Of a DNA stretch of 64,000 nucleotides, positions 44,890 to 56,105 are shown one piece after another. Made by a program: the position numbers and the translations under genes. Every line of letters starts with the position of its first letter. Positions within the stretch are counted from its first letter, which is position 1. The notes below the pieces were generated by a model. That model was given only the letters and a program-made list of their open reading frames with translations, searched no databases and was not told the DNA's origin. Source of the stretch: Mesorhabditis belari (taxonomy: Eukaryota > Nematoda > Chromadorea > Rhabditida > Rhabditidae); contig CAUEEP010000916.1 of the NCBI GenBank assembly GCA_958450365.1, positions 248,001 to 312,000 on the forward strand. The letters run 5' to 3'.

Positions 44890-47800
44890 ATTGCTTAAAT
44901 CCCTTTAAACTTTTATCCATTTTATCTTTTATCTAAATCTATTTTATCCGGGATTTCATTTCTCACAATAAAACTTTTTTCTTTTCTTTAAAATCGAATC
45001 CAAAAATTGACAAACACGTACATGTTTACCATTTTTGAAAAAATTTGATTTGATCATCAATTTATGGCTTTTTCCCTTCGAAAATAAGTGAATCCTGGAT
45101 TTTTCGAGGCAAATATATTCAGTGAAAAAGAAAAAAATTGTTTATTGTACGTCTCTGGATGGGATTTTCGAGGGGTTTCAACTCGAGCTTTCGTTTCGTT
45201 TCTTGAAATTCTCTCTTCGACGCAAAAAAAAAGAAACTTGAAATACAATCAGAGAAAACTCACAAACAATTAGCTTGAATGGTAATCTTTTTGTGTAAAA
45301 TGGAAACCCTGGGGGAAATCGTAAAAATCCGCTTGTGAAAAGCACGTGGAAAGGCTTCGATTTCCCTGGGGATTTCAAGAATACGGTGCTTTTAAAAAAA
45401 ATAAGCTTTTATTTGTTGTTTTGCAGGATGAAAATAGCCAAATGATTTGGTACGATCGCGAACAGAAAAAAAAAGTGTTTGATGTGATATTTTGATTTAA
45501 ATTCCGTTATGCGCAAATCTCTCAGATGTTTATGTTTTCTCGCGCTAAGTGAGCTGATCCGGGATTTGATTTCCCACAACATCACAATTCTTGCCTTGAA
45601 TTGTGCTGCCAAATTCTTTGACTTTAAACTAACAACTATTGGGGTTTTCTAATATATTTTGACTTGTGAACGATATAAAATAGAGGTTAATTGGGGCTAA
45701 TGAAGCCTGACAAAAAGCTCTCAACCCAAATCGCATTCTTCTCTCAACTCAGCTACTGTTTAAGTGATCCAATGGCTTAACAGGCTGTAGAATTTCTAGC
45801 AAAAATACACCTAAATTTGAAGCAAAAATCGCGCCCTAGGAATCATCGCAGAATGAAGCCAATGTACAGTGAAAATCTCGAATCCCTCTTGTTTATAGAT
45901 TCGATAGCTAAGAATAAAGGAAACATCTATCTATTGGGCACGTGTGCCAGACGTCGAGCGATTACGCGCGAGCACAAAGAAGACCTTATCAGCGGATTTT
46001 GGAAAGGTGATTCGAAACTTTCAAATAATATAGAATAAGCATCCTATCTCTAATGAATTTCCGAAAGAATGCCAATCTTTTCTCTCATCATTAGCTTCAC
46101 TTTCAATTTCCACAGAGAAAATGTGAAAAAGGTGTTTTCATTGCAAGTGAATTGAGTCCCGTGAGCAAAGTTCTCACAAAAGCGAAAGCCTTTGAAGGAA
46201 TTCCTCTAGCCGGCCAACGCTTCAAAGACCAATTTGATTGCTTCCTGACACACCGATCCTCCAATTTATAGCCCACTTGATCGTTCAATTACTCAATTTT
46301 AGGATTATAGTCGCCAAAAATCGATCATCTTTTGATTCTATTCTTTCTTTTTTTTCTTTTTGCCGAACACCAAGAATACTGATTCTCATTTGATTTCTGT
46401 GTGTCGTGTCGGTGAATCCCTGGGGATTTAAAAAAAAGAAAATGGCAACAGACACCAAGAAATCGCATTTTTATCTTCTTTGGAAGATAATCATTAGTCG
46501 ATTTCATAGATTATCTTAAAGAGATTTATTTATGGAGTAAATAGATCAATGGGGGGAAATTGAGGGGAAAAAACTGGAGTTAGATGAGCAGACAGATTAT
46601 CGAAAAGATCGGTGTACGGTAAAGCTGCGATTTTGTAAATGTTATTGCAAAAAGTGGATTGTAATCTACGGTGCTTGTCGGTCAGACAGTTAGATATGCA
46701 AATCGATTTCGAGAAAATAGCCATCGTCTAGAGTCGTCTAGAGGTTTTGTAAGCTTCAGCTTCAGCTTAGGCTTCAGCTTAATCTTACAAAAGCTTAGCT
46801 TAAGCTTACAAAAGTTTGGCTTAAGCTTACAAAAGCTTAGCTTAAGCTTACAAAAACTTAGCTTAAGCTTAAGCACCTCGTCTTACTTTCAATTCGGCCT
46901 CAATTTTCGGCTAGGCTCTTTCAAAAAACATAAAATATAAAATAAAAGCTGATTGGACTAATGAATGCCGAGAAAAACTCTCAAATCATTTTGTTTTCTA
47001 AAATATCTTTTCTTTATAACAAAAACAGAGTACTGTAGCTTTCCTCTTGAGCGCAACTTTTAGAAAACGTCTTGAATCACTGAACCACTATTGAAATAAA
47101 GTAACTTATTTTCTAAAAAGTGTCAACTTTTTCGCTTACGGTAATCCAAAAGCCATATCTTAAGCTTCGACCAGTCAAATTTCTGCAATTACATTCTATT
47201 CATTTGTGGGCAAAAACTGTCGACTTTTGCTTTGACCAGCTAGGGTTTTTCGTTTTCGGTAGACCCCATATGGCTGCTTAAATCAAAACGTTAAACTAGT
47301 TACCGATCTTGACTCTAACCAGTAGGTTAAACTACCGTAATCTTGTCTAAAACCTCAAGATTAATCTTTTTTTCTTTTCTATAAAAGGCTATCGTACATG
47401 AATTTAAATTTTCAAAGACTGTTCCTCACTAGTAGAACGCTTTAGTTAAGATGAGCACACTTTGATAATGATTTGAATACGTGAAAATGCAAGTGTTTGA
47501 TCCAGTGATGTGAATTTGAAAAGTTTATTTTCAAATCCAGCTCAGTTTTAGTCTTCAGCTGATCTCCCTTCACTGTATTCCTTTGTAGACAAAATAATTC
47601 GGGGTTTTTTTTTCGGGATTTCCTTTCCTTGCAAACGAAAGTTGTTTACGTGCCGGAAGCATGGTGATTTCTAGGAAAATATTGCAATATTTATCGGTTA
47701 ATAGGGAAAAAAATTCATTGAACAGAAAGTGACCGAAGAAGAGAAGGGAAAATCTGAAGGAATTAGATGGGATAAAAGGGGAAAAGAAGGAGGAAAAGAA

Positions 47801-48313
47801 GGGGGAAAGCGATTATCGCACATAGAGAAAATTATCAAGGATGCCGGGTACAGAATTTGACCATCAAAAGTTCAAAAACATTAGGATTGAGGACGGAAAT
47901 TTGCATTTATAGACTGGTATTTTGGATTGAGTGCAGGGTACAGAGGTTGATCATCAGGGACTAAAGAATGAAAACGTATTTTGAACGGACAGGGAAAATG
48001 GTTGGGTCTTCAACCGGTTCTTTCGCTTCACCGGGGGAACGAAAAGGGAACACCTATCTATCGGGAACGCGTGCCAGATGGCGAGCAATTACGCGAATGC
48101 ACAAAGAACACCCTACCAGTCATCTTTTAAGGATTCTTTTGTAGGATTCTTTGAAATATATTCAACTGTAAATTTGTACTTAGGGTTTTCGGGGTCGACG
48201 AATCGATTCGAGCTATTCATTTCATTGAGTTTACCAAGTGAAACGCGGATTTCATCGGTTTAAAGCTCTAAGCTTTTAGATGAGCTTGGATTTAGTTTGC
48301 TTTGCTAAGAGTA
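44890..48313. other. intergenic; repeats, no supported gene
   Basis: I found no exon chain. Contents are a duplicated segment (45915-46010 and 48046-48125, around CACGTGTGCCAGACGTCGAG and the relaxed copy AACGCGTGCCAGATGGCGAG), the AGCTTAAGC repeat at 46740-46880, and otherwise AT-rich DNA. Confidence 0.5.
46740..46880. repeat. TTACAAAAGCTTAGCTTAAGC tandem repeat
   Basis: Four units of about 22 bp, preceded by GCTTCAGCTTCAGCTTA. Each unit contains the self-complementary core GCTTAAGC. Confidence 0.9.
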
Positions 48314-49602
48314 CAGGGTGCGGCATAAGTATGGTTACAAGGTTGTAACATTGATTTAAGAAACTGATTGATTTTTATTTCTTGCCAAAGGATTATTTTT
48401 TCTTAGTTTGAGTGCTTTTTTTATCTTATGTAGCAGTTTTTAAGCAAATTTTTAACTTTGGACATAATGGTGGAGGCTTCTCCCAATCGTGCCGCTATTC
48501 TTCAGCTTGGAGCACAAGGACGATCAACTTCGGATATTGCCAAACTGCTGAAAATGCATCGAATGACGGTATACCGCATTTTGCAACAAAATAGAGTCGA
48601 AGAGCTTCCTAAAAGTGGACGTCCGACAAAAATTGATCACACGAGACTCAAGAAAATCATTAAGAAACAAATCAAGCGCAATCCTGCCCGGAGCATGAGA
48701 AAAATGGCACCCCAATTGAATGTTTCTGATAGAACTATCTGTCGTATCGTCAAAAAGGATCTGGGTCTTCACCCTTACAAGTTAAGGAAGCATAATGGCC
48801 TAACGGATCTTCAAATGAGAAAAAGGAAGCAAAAATGTGCTCTTCTTCTTGCAAGGGCCGCAAATGATGAGCATCTGACGATGCTTTTTGCCGACGAGAA
48901 ATTATTCAACATTGAGCAAGTTTTCAACTCTCAAAATGATCGAATTTTGGCTCACAGCCCTCAAGAAGTAAATAAAAGTGGTCGATTTGTGGACAGGAAC
49001 TCACATCCAGCAGGAGTCATGGTTTTTGCAGGGGTGTCAGCAACTGGTCGCACACCGTTGATTTTCGTTGATAAAGGGCTGAAAATTAGCACAGACGTGT
49101 ATCTGGACGTTCTCACAAAACATGTACAGCAGTGGAGTCAAGGACATTATCAAAATCAGCGCTCGACGTTGATGCAAGACGGCGCCCCAGCGCACAAAGC
49201 AAAAAAGACTCAAGAGTGGTGTCGAAACAATTTGCCCGACTTTATTCCCGCCAATGAATGGCCAGCTAATTCACCCGACCTCAATGTTATGGATTTCTGT
49301 GTTTGGGGAATTTTGGAGCAAAAAGCATGCACAACAAAACATGCAAACGTTGAAAATCTGAAAAAGGCTCTGAAGAAAGCCTGGGCGGAAATTCCAAAAG
49401 TACCCTGCGGGCCGCCGTGGAAAGTTATCCAAAGCGTCTTAAAGCCGTTATCAAAAATAAAGCTGCCTATATTGAATAATTTGTTATTTTTTAAATGAAT
49501 ATGATTACTGTTGTTAATTTTAAATAAAGTTTACATGAATCCGTTCATATTCCATTACGATACATGATTCTGAGTCTTTAACCATACTTATGCCGCACCC
49601 TG
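48314..49602 (+). mobile_element. maT-type (DD37D) transposon
   Basis: 1289 bp flanked by TA, with 24-bp perfect TIRs (CAGGGTGCGGCATAAGTATG plus GTTA). It contains one almost intact transposase gene. Confidence 0.93.
48458..49498 (+). CDS. DD37D transposase with shifted C-terminus
   Basis: 346 residues. Two HTH segments (GRSTSDIAKLLKMHRMTVYR, and NPARSMRKMAPQLNVSDRTI) precede the catalytic core: TMLFADEKLFNIEQ (first Asp), LMQDGAPAHKAKK (second Asp) and SPDLNVMDFCVWG. The third acidic residue is an Asp 37 residues after the second, so this is DD37D, the maT group of Tc1/mariner. A second start, MVEASPN, lies at 48467. At about 49400 the frame appears to shift: the open frame continues with atypical residues to 49498. 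The neighbouring frame reads ESYPKRLKAVIKNKAAYIE and stops at 49479, the expected family ending. The catalytic domain is complete, but the tail is probably damaged. Confidence 0.9.
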   Translation: MDIMVEASPNRAAILQLGAQGRSTSDIAKLLKMHRMTVYRILQQNRVEELPKSGRPTKIDHTRLKKIIKKQIKRNPARSMRKMAPQLNVSDRTICRIVKKDLGLHPYKLRKHNGLTDLQMRKRKQKCALLLARAANDEHLTMLFADEKLFNIEQVFNSQNDRILAHSPQEVNKSGRFVDRNSHPAGVMVFAGVSATGRTPLIFVDKGLKISTDVYLDVLTKHVQQWSQGHYQNQRSTLMQDGAPAHKAKKTQEWCRNNLPDFIPANEWPANSPDLNVMDFCVWGILEQKACTTKHANVENLKKALKKAWAEIPKVPCGPPWKVIQSVLKPLSKIKLPILNNLLFFK

Positions 49603-50117
49603 TAAATAGGGTTTGCTTATCGGTTATGGTAGAATCGAAAATCCAACAACAATAATTTTCCCATGCATCCCTACTAAAAGTTTTTCTCACTTTTCCTCAT
49701 TTCAAAATCTCTCAAAAACGGGGAGATGTTTACGAGGAAATTTTGTATCTTTGCGCAAATCCCCCAGGAAATCTCGCCATCATTTCTCCTTTTTTTTAAA
49801 CATAAAAATCGATAATTAAAAGATGAAAAATAATTTTCTTAAAAAAGATAACTTTTGCACTTAATTTTTGATGATTTTATGTGTTCGATTCTGAAAATTC
49901 TTTAATTAAGGACATTTTTCTACGTGTGTTGCCGTTTTCGGTGATGAATGAGCAAATTGGATTGGGGATTTCCGAAAAAGGAATCCGAAATGACGAACGG
50001 TCTACGAAAATTTGTGTAATATATTGTTTTTGACTATTTAGTTCAAGAATCAAGTTGACTTTTGGGGGGTTTTTTTGAGAAATGACGATTGAATGATCAG
50101 CGATCAAATCGAATGTA

Positions 50118-50652
50118 TTGGGTTGGTGAATTGAAAACTGTCGGCTATTTTCATATGTGACAGTTTGAGCACTTTCTTCAAAAGAAACCCATTTTGGTGT
50201 CAATGGAAAAGTTGTAGAGAATCAAAAATTAAGCTTATATCCAAATTTTCAGAACGATTCAAAAACTGGTTCTCAAGAAATGCGAAATTTACGAATTTTC
50301 ACAAAACTTTCATTTTAAGCGAAACTACTAAGTGTATCTTTTTGCAAATTTGGCTATAAGCCTAATTTTTGATTCTCTACAACTTTCCCATTGACACCAA
50401 AATGGGTTTCTTTTGAAGAAAGTGCTCAAACTAGTCCTCCATTTTTGTCTCCAGTCTCCAGTCCTCCATTTTTGAGTCTCACACTTGTCTCACACACAAA
50501 CCAAAATCCTACTACGAAAGAGGAATCCGCAAATTGCCTGTAAAATGGGCAGAAGTCGTCAATAGTAATGGAAATTATTTGAAATGAATTTATGGTTTTA
50601 TGTTGAATAAATTTTAGTTCAAAGTCCCGTAGTTTTCAATTCACCAACCCAA
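50118..50652. mobile_element. TA-flanked MITE with nested foldback
   Basis: The ends TTGGGTTGGTGAATTGAAAA and their inverse are flanked by TA. Inside, 50161-50434 is itself a foldback with arms ACAGTTTGAGCACTTTCTTC... of about 70 bp. Confidence 0.85.
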
Positions 50653-51162
50653 TATTAGACTGTTCAGAAAGTCAGCCGAATAGAGTTTGGGTGGGTTTTT
50701 TTGATCACTGCCTCATGAGTAGTAGTATAATGGGTCACGCTAGCGCACCCTTTCACCCTCTTCGTAAAAAAGACAAAAAGACGTCTTTTTCAGCAAAAAA
50801 TGACTAAATTTTGCGAGTTTAAGCATGATTTTACGTGTTTTTCTATTTTTGGGTGAGTTTAGAAAAAAATTTCTGGCGCACCAAACACCCATAACAGGGG
50901 TTTTCCATTTTTCGCCGTTTTTAGCGTTTTTTTGACGCCTTATCAATGATTTTGATGCTCTAACAAACCAAAAATCAACAGTTATAGCAAGTTTCCGGAT
51001 TTTAAAGAATTCTGGTGGTAGTAACACACGAGTCACAAATTGCGCTAACAGAATTTAAGCCTTGTAAGAAAAAAAAAATCAAAAATTTCCGCGGTGTTTT
51101 ATGTGTTTATAATAACTAAATTCAAATGATAAAACAATTTATTATATCGAACTTTTACACAT
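50653..51162. other. intergenic; nothing recognised
   Basis: AT-rich spacer downstream of the protease gene. A GCGCACCCTTTCACCCTCTT motif at 50735 may be a transposon end, but I see no partner. Confidence 0.4.
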
Positions 51163-52559
51163 TTACTTTGGCGATGGCTCGAGGCGAGGACGTTTTGATT
51201 TCGATCCACCTAACTCCCTTTCTCCTCGAGGTTGAAAAAAGCCATGCTGCACGAGATACTTCTAAAAATATTATATGTGAATTTATAAGTTTCAAAATAA
51301 ATTACTTGATAGGCTCCCCAGATAAGTTCTCCAGGAGAAATCCACGTATCGGCTGGATTAGAAGAAGCGTCTGCGATTTCATCTTCAATGATGTCACGCT
51401 TATATTCCGGGGTGAGGCTCGGGCTTGTTGTTGTCGAAGATACCATAATCCCGATAAGAGCGCGATCAGCAGAGTAACATGGCCCTCCGGAGTCACCACC
51501 ATCAATCGAAGAACTTGCCAAGTAACGTCCTCTGTAGTCCACCTTGATAGAACAAATCCGGCCAGTTCGATGAGTCATATGCTGTCCCTCTTCCGTTTCA
51601 TGACTTAAACCAAATCCAAGAAACCATTCGAAATTTCTAGGGGGACGCAGTGCATGCGGATAATCCTCGAAAATCGTGGTTCCGTCCAATGAGAAAAGCA
51701 ATACAAAGTCATGGTGAGCGTCGACGACAATGACCTACAATATATTGAATTAATTACAAAAAATTTCTCTCAAAGATACCTTCATGATGTGTCGAATATT
51801 TTGATTTTGGCAATTTCTTATTTCCACAAGGCTGTGTTGGTTTCTTTCATCATCTTGTCCTTCGGCATACTCGCGAAGAAATGTATGCGATTTGTGTGCG
51901 AATGTCACAGCAGCTCTCGGTGAAATTGGGGAAACGCAACCACCGTCAATGACACCATCTTTTACAGCAAAAGTTTCCTCGTCAGGACCTCGTAGAGCTT
52001 GTTGTCCTCGAGGAGCAAAGAAGAGCCGGTTGCAAAGTTCGCTCGCCAGTTTCTCTAAAAACCAGCAATAAATTGTTAGACTATTTAAAATATAATACCA
52101 TCAATAACGTAGGGCGATTCAGGATCCCGTTTGTAGTCCAAAAATTGTGCTAAAATGAATATTTAAGTAAAAATCCTTTGTATAAAAACATACAAATTAA
52201 AGTTGTTAATGAAAGATAATAAATTCAATCGTAAATCATACAAACCTTGATCAGCAGGAGTAGACGGTCTTGAAGGTGCTTGATCCGATTCGACATGAAA
52301 CTGCATAGAAGACCAGCCATCGGGAAGCAAAAACGTCGCTTCATTCACTTCATTCACCCTAAATTAATTGAAATACAATCAGAAATAAAGTAACTTACCG
52401 GCAATCAATCTGTTGACCATTTTCTTGATACGACAACTTCACAATCGCATCTGGCGGAAGAAGAAAAGCGTGTTTGATGGAGCTTTCGGTTATCTGATTG
52501 TCCGACAATTTGAAGGCAACATCCTTGTCGAGCATTTTGAGTCGTATCGTTTCAGACAT
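51163..52559 (-). CDS. trypsin-fold serine peptidase without signal peptide
   Basis: Six exons: 52559-52399, 52358-52246, 52149-52099, 52054-51780, 51734-51306, 51261-51163, giving 376 codons (375 residues). The first 110 residues (MSETIRLKMLDKDVAFKLSD onward) have no signal peptide and look like a small beta-rich domain followed by a Ser/Pro linker. The peptidase domain has a plausible triad: His at about 162 (AAVTFAHKSH), Asp at about 209 (VDAHHDFVLL) and Ser at about 282 (DGGDSGGPC). The spacings of 47 and 73 residues suit a compact chymotrypsin fold. The tail carries a basic KSKRPR stretch that could be a nuclear localisation signal. An ATTTTTAG acceptor-like site about 15 bases before the ATG suggests trans-splicing. 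The lack of a secretion signal makes an intracellular role likely; the substrate is unknown. Confidence 0.82.
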
Positions 52560-53513
52560 TTTGAAAGACGATTCTAAAAATAAAAAATTAATTTTCTACA
52601 CACACTCTTTATGATAAGAAAAAATAGAAAGAAAGGAAAAGCGTTCATTTCCGGAAAAAACTAGCACAGTTAGATTGCAACGCAACTTAACAGATAATTA
52701 CTTCTAAATGGCGTAGTACTAAAAATTAAGTAAAAGAACGTAAATTTCATGACAACAAAGAGCAAAACTTAACAATAAGGAGACCGACAATTCGGGAACA
52801 AACAGCAGGAGAAAATGAAAATGATTTTTCTTTCCCAATATTTCTGTCGTGTTTCATATGCAAATTTTCAGGACTCTAATTAAAATCAACTGAAATTTAT
52901 CGGTTCTAGCTTTTACACAGAAATTCTTTTGCATTCCCGGTTTCTTTAACTCTTTAACTAACTAAAATTTGAGGAGAAAATAACAATGATAACCACGGCG
53001 GATGGGAAACACGCACAACGTGAACTACAGGGTAACACCAAGAATCTTGTCCATTTACGAATCGCCTTCCTCTGTGTCTCTGCTAACAGACGCGTCACTC
53101 CCTTCCACTCTAGCCCAACGCGTTGCGTGCACTTGGTTCAACTGCGAATCAATCACATCGCGGCGTGAGGAAAAAGCGAAAGTGGTGAAAAGAGATAGAA
53201 AAAAGTGACAAAACCCAACAATTTTCTGCTCAAAATTTTCTACTTTTTTTGCATAAATTATCCTTCCAAGTCGATTATCTCGCTTCAAACTAGAGATAAT
53301 TCATTTATTTTTTAAATACATCCTTTTGAGCTGGGTACTATTTTGTGTTTTCTTTTAAAACTAAAATTATTTGAGTTTGTCATTCTTTCTTCAGGAATCC
53401 AAAAGTTGCGCTTAAAAGAGCAGTTGAAAAAAGCTTAAAGATAAGGATGCTAACTAATTTATGTTATTTCGAAATCAATTGTACTTCATCATTTTTTTGT
53501 TGTTCTAAATAAA
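52560..53513. other. spacer between protease gene and Maverick
   Basis: Should include the protease promoter and the left end of the Maverick. I could not find the Maverick TIR because its partner lies outside the window. No other feature seen. Confidence 0.45.
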
Positions 53514-54734
53514 ATGGATCAAATACATTGTTTCAAGTGTAAACAACGTACAAATTCAATTGAAGTCACATACATCATTACCAAAAACAATCGAAATATG
53601 ATGAAAGGGAAATGCGAGCACTGTAACACCGCAAAGTTTAAGCTTATTCCAGCCACTAATTTGAACTTGGGCTCAGGATTTGAAGACTTAAAAGACCAAG
53701 TACTCCTAGAAAAAACATATTACTCGCCTGAAACAGGTTTTTGTGGTATCAATGAACTCTCAAGACTAACTAAAAAACCTCCAAAAGTTGTAAAAGAATT
53801 CCTAAATCAACAAGATGTTTACACACTTCATAAACCAGCTCGTAAGAACTTTCAAACACAAAGAGTTTACATCAATGAAATAGATGAGCAGTGGCAATCA
53901 GATCTCGTTGAAATGATTCCTTATTCAAAAGAAAATGATGGTTTTAAATATCTTTTAACTGTTATCGATTGTTTTAGTAAATATGCTTGGGTTGAAAAAC
54001 TAAAAACTAAGAGTGGCAAAGAAACTGCTGATGCACTTGAGAACATCTTTTCTAAAGGTAGAAAGCCAAAGAAGATGCAAACAGATAATGGAAAGGAGTA
54101 CTACAACTCTCAGATGAACAAACTCTTTAAAAGTCTCGAAATCAATCATTTTTCAACTTATTCAGATAAGAAAGCATCCATTGTTGAGAGATTTAATAGG
54201 ACTCTAAAAGAAAAAATGTGGAAAGTTTTTACTTTGAATGGGAATCATAAATGGATAGACACCCTTGATGATCTTGTAGAAGGTTACAATAACCATTACC
54301 ATACTAGTATTAAAATGACTCCAAAAGAAGCATCTAATCCAGAAATGAGTTCTCTTGTTCATACTAATTTATTTCCATCAAATAAAGAAGAAAAAATAAT
54401 CCCCAAGTTTAAGGTAGGTGACTCTGTTAGAATCACAAAATATAAATCCATTTTTGCTAAAGGCTATCTTCCAAATTGGACTACTGAGATCTTCAAAATT
54501 AGTAAAGTTAATCCAACTTCACCAATAACGTATGACCTAGTAGATCTTGGAGATGAAGAAATTACAGGTAAGTTTTATGAAGAAGAACTAGCTATTTTCA
54601 ACAATATCAAAGAAGAATACCGAATCGAGAAAATAATCAAACGTAGAACAAGAAAGGGAATGAAAGAAATTTTTGTTAAATGGTATGGATATCCTGAAAA
54701 GTTCAATTCATGGATTCCAGATCTTAAATACTAA
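53514..54734 (+). CDS. Maverick integrase (rve) with chromodomain
   Basis: 406 residues. The N-terminal zinc ribbon has Cys 6, 9, 34 and 37 (CFKC, CEHC). A GFCGINELSRL/YTLHKPARKNF linker typical of Polinton integrases leads into the retroviral-type core with Asp130 (WQSDLVEM), Asp191 (MQTDNGKEY) and Glu225 (ASIVERFNRTL). An SH3-like region (KFKVGDSVRI) and a C-terminal chromodomain (YRIEKIIKRR, VKWYGYPEKFNSWIP) follow. It integrates the element; the chromodomain may steer it to marked chromatin. The frame is uninterrupted. Its stop overlaps the 3' end of the capsid gene on the other strand by 11 bases. Confidence 0.95.
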   Translation: MDQIHCFKCKQRTNSIEVTYIITKNNRNMMKGKCEHCNTAKFKLIPATNLNLGSGFEDLKDQVLLEKTYYSPETGFCGINELSRLTKKPPKVVKEFLNQQDVYTLHKPARKNFQTQRVYINEIDEQWQSDLVEMIPYSKENDGFKYLLTVIDCFSKYAWVEKLKTKSGKETADALENIFSKGRKPKKMQTDNGKEYYNSQMNKLFKSLEINHFSTYSDKKASIVERFNRTLKEKMWKVFTLNGNHKWIDTLDDLVEGYNNHYHTSIKMTPKEASNPEMSSLVHTNLFPSNKEEKIIPKFKVGDSVRITKYKSIFAKGYLPNWTTEIFKISKVNPTSPITYDLVDLGDEEITGKFYEEELAIFNNIKEEYRIEKIIKRRTRKGMKEIFVKWYGYPEKFNSWIPDLKY

Positions 54735-55980
54735 CCACTTTAATGCGATTATCTTTCACTTCAACAATATTTTCACTCAAAATTAAGCAATAACATTTAG
54801 TACTTTGAACAATATTTTTACTAAAACTTGCCTTTATGGTAACATCAGGTCTACTTTGAATTATGCGGTCATTTTGCTTAGAAACATCAAAAACTAACAA
54901 CGGATAATAATAATAATATACATCTTCCTCCATGAAAATGTAATCTTTGACTGATTCGTAATAACTATTTCTGAATTCTTTAGCGAAATTGTATTGCTGG
55001 ACGGCATTGAATTTATCAAAGTCAAACTTTAAACATTCATATGGATAACGCTCAGAGTTTAGTTCAACATAAATTTCTTCTAATCCACAATTGTCGAATT
55101 TGGCAGCATTTAGGTAATTATTATCTCTAGCAGTTTGAAAAGCAATGACAAGGTATTTTATTTTATCATATTTTGTTCCAAGTTTCCAAGTAAATTCACG
55201 ATTACCATTTGGAATGTTATAACTTTCAAATTGTCTTGAAATAAAGGGCATCTGGAGAAGTTTATTACTTTCAAAGGTGTTTAATAATTTATTTTGCATC
55301 TCAAGGCTAGGCACAATTTTTGGAATAATCCATTGTAATTTATTTATTGTCATTTTTGCGGTAAATTCAGCAGGATCAGTAGAAACAATTGAATTTTTGT
55401 TTTCGGGTGATCTGTAGAGACTTAGAGTGTGTTTTCTTCCATAAATTATTCTGTTGTAACATTCTGCAAATCCGAAAACGTGTGTCAATGGAATACAAAA
55501 CGTAAGACCTCCTTTTCTATTCTTGGTATATTTGTTAACTTTATAAGTAATAATATCTTTCGTTTCTAAAATCCAACCAAAAGTATTTTGTTTGTTCATT
55601 GTCGAAGAATATGTTAAAAGTCCTTTCATCAAGCTAGCTCTTCCAGGATCTATAATATTTTCAACTTGCATCCCATCCATACTATAAGTTGCTCTGTCAA
55701 ATAGAAACATTGGGGCATTATTAGTCAATGAGACTTCATCAGCATCAGCTAATGCAGTACCATCAATTTTAGTTAAACTTGCTTCTAAATAGATGTAAGA
55801 TTTGTGTAATAGAAGATACTGATCACAAGTTTCTATAATAAAATTAATTTCTCCATGTTGATTCAAGCTCGAACCTGATGAAGGAAATATACTAATCAGA
55901 TTCTCTTTTTGAATAGATGTATCGCTCACAATAGGATTGTCAACAATGAGTATTCTATCAATTGCTTCTGACATTTTCAC
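54724..55980 (-). CDS. Maverick major capsid protein (double jelly-roll)
   Basis: 418 residues without signal or transmembrane segments, rich in beta-strand-like sequence. Features known from Polinton capsid proteins include an N-terminal INFIIETCDQYLLLHKSYIY strand, NNAPMFLFDRATYSMDGMQV, FCIPLTHVFGFAECYNRIIY and, in the second half, REFTWKLGTKYDKIKYLVIA. The family forms pseudo-hexameric capsomers like adenovirus hexon. The length is slightly below the usual 450-600. It is convergent with the integrase and divergent from the glycoprotein, with about 125 bp between the start codons. The frame is intact. The assignment rests on motif memory and context. Confidence 0.8.
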   Translation of the reverse strand: MKMSEAIDRILIVDNPIVSDTSIQKENLISIFPSSGSSLNQHGEINFIIETCDQYLLLHKSYIYLEASLTKIDGTALADADEVSLTNNAPMFLFDRATYSMDGMQVENIIDPGRASLMKGLLTYSSTMNKQNTFGWILETKDIITYKVNKYTKNRKGGLTFCIPLTHVFGFAECYNRIIYGRKHTLSLYRSPENKNSIVSTDPAEFTAKMTINKLQWIIPKIVPSLEMQNKLLNTFESNKLLQMPFISRQFESYNIPNGNREFTWKLGTKYDKIKYLVIAFQTARDNNYLNAAKFDNCGLEEIYVELNSERYPYECLKFDFDKFNAVQQYNFAKEFRNSYYESVKDYIFMEEDVYYYYYPLLVFDVSKQNDRIIQSRPDVTIKASFSKNIVQSTKCYCLILSENIVEVKDNRIKVVSI

Positions 55981-56105
55981 AGGAGATCCTTTACTTTTAA
56001 TTTATTTAGAATATTTTTTTCTAATATTAAATACAAAGTTATTTGTTTGAAATTAATTGGAATTATTGAATTATTATCAAGTTAATATTTAGAAGTCAAA
56101 ATCGG

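Noticed and set aside
45817..46038. 73-codon plus-strand frame
   Set aside because: Part of it belongs to a dispersed repeat seen again at about 48046-48125 with the frame not preserved.
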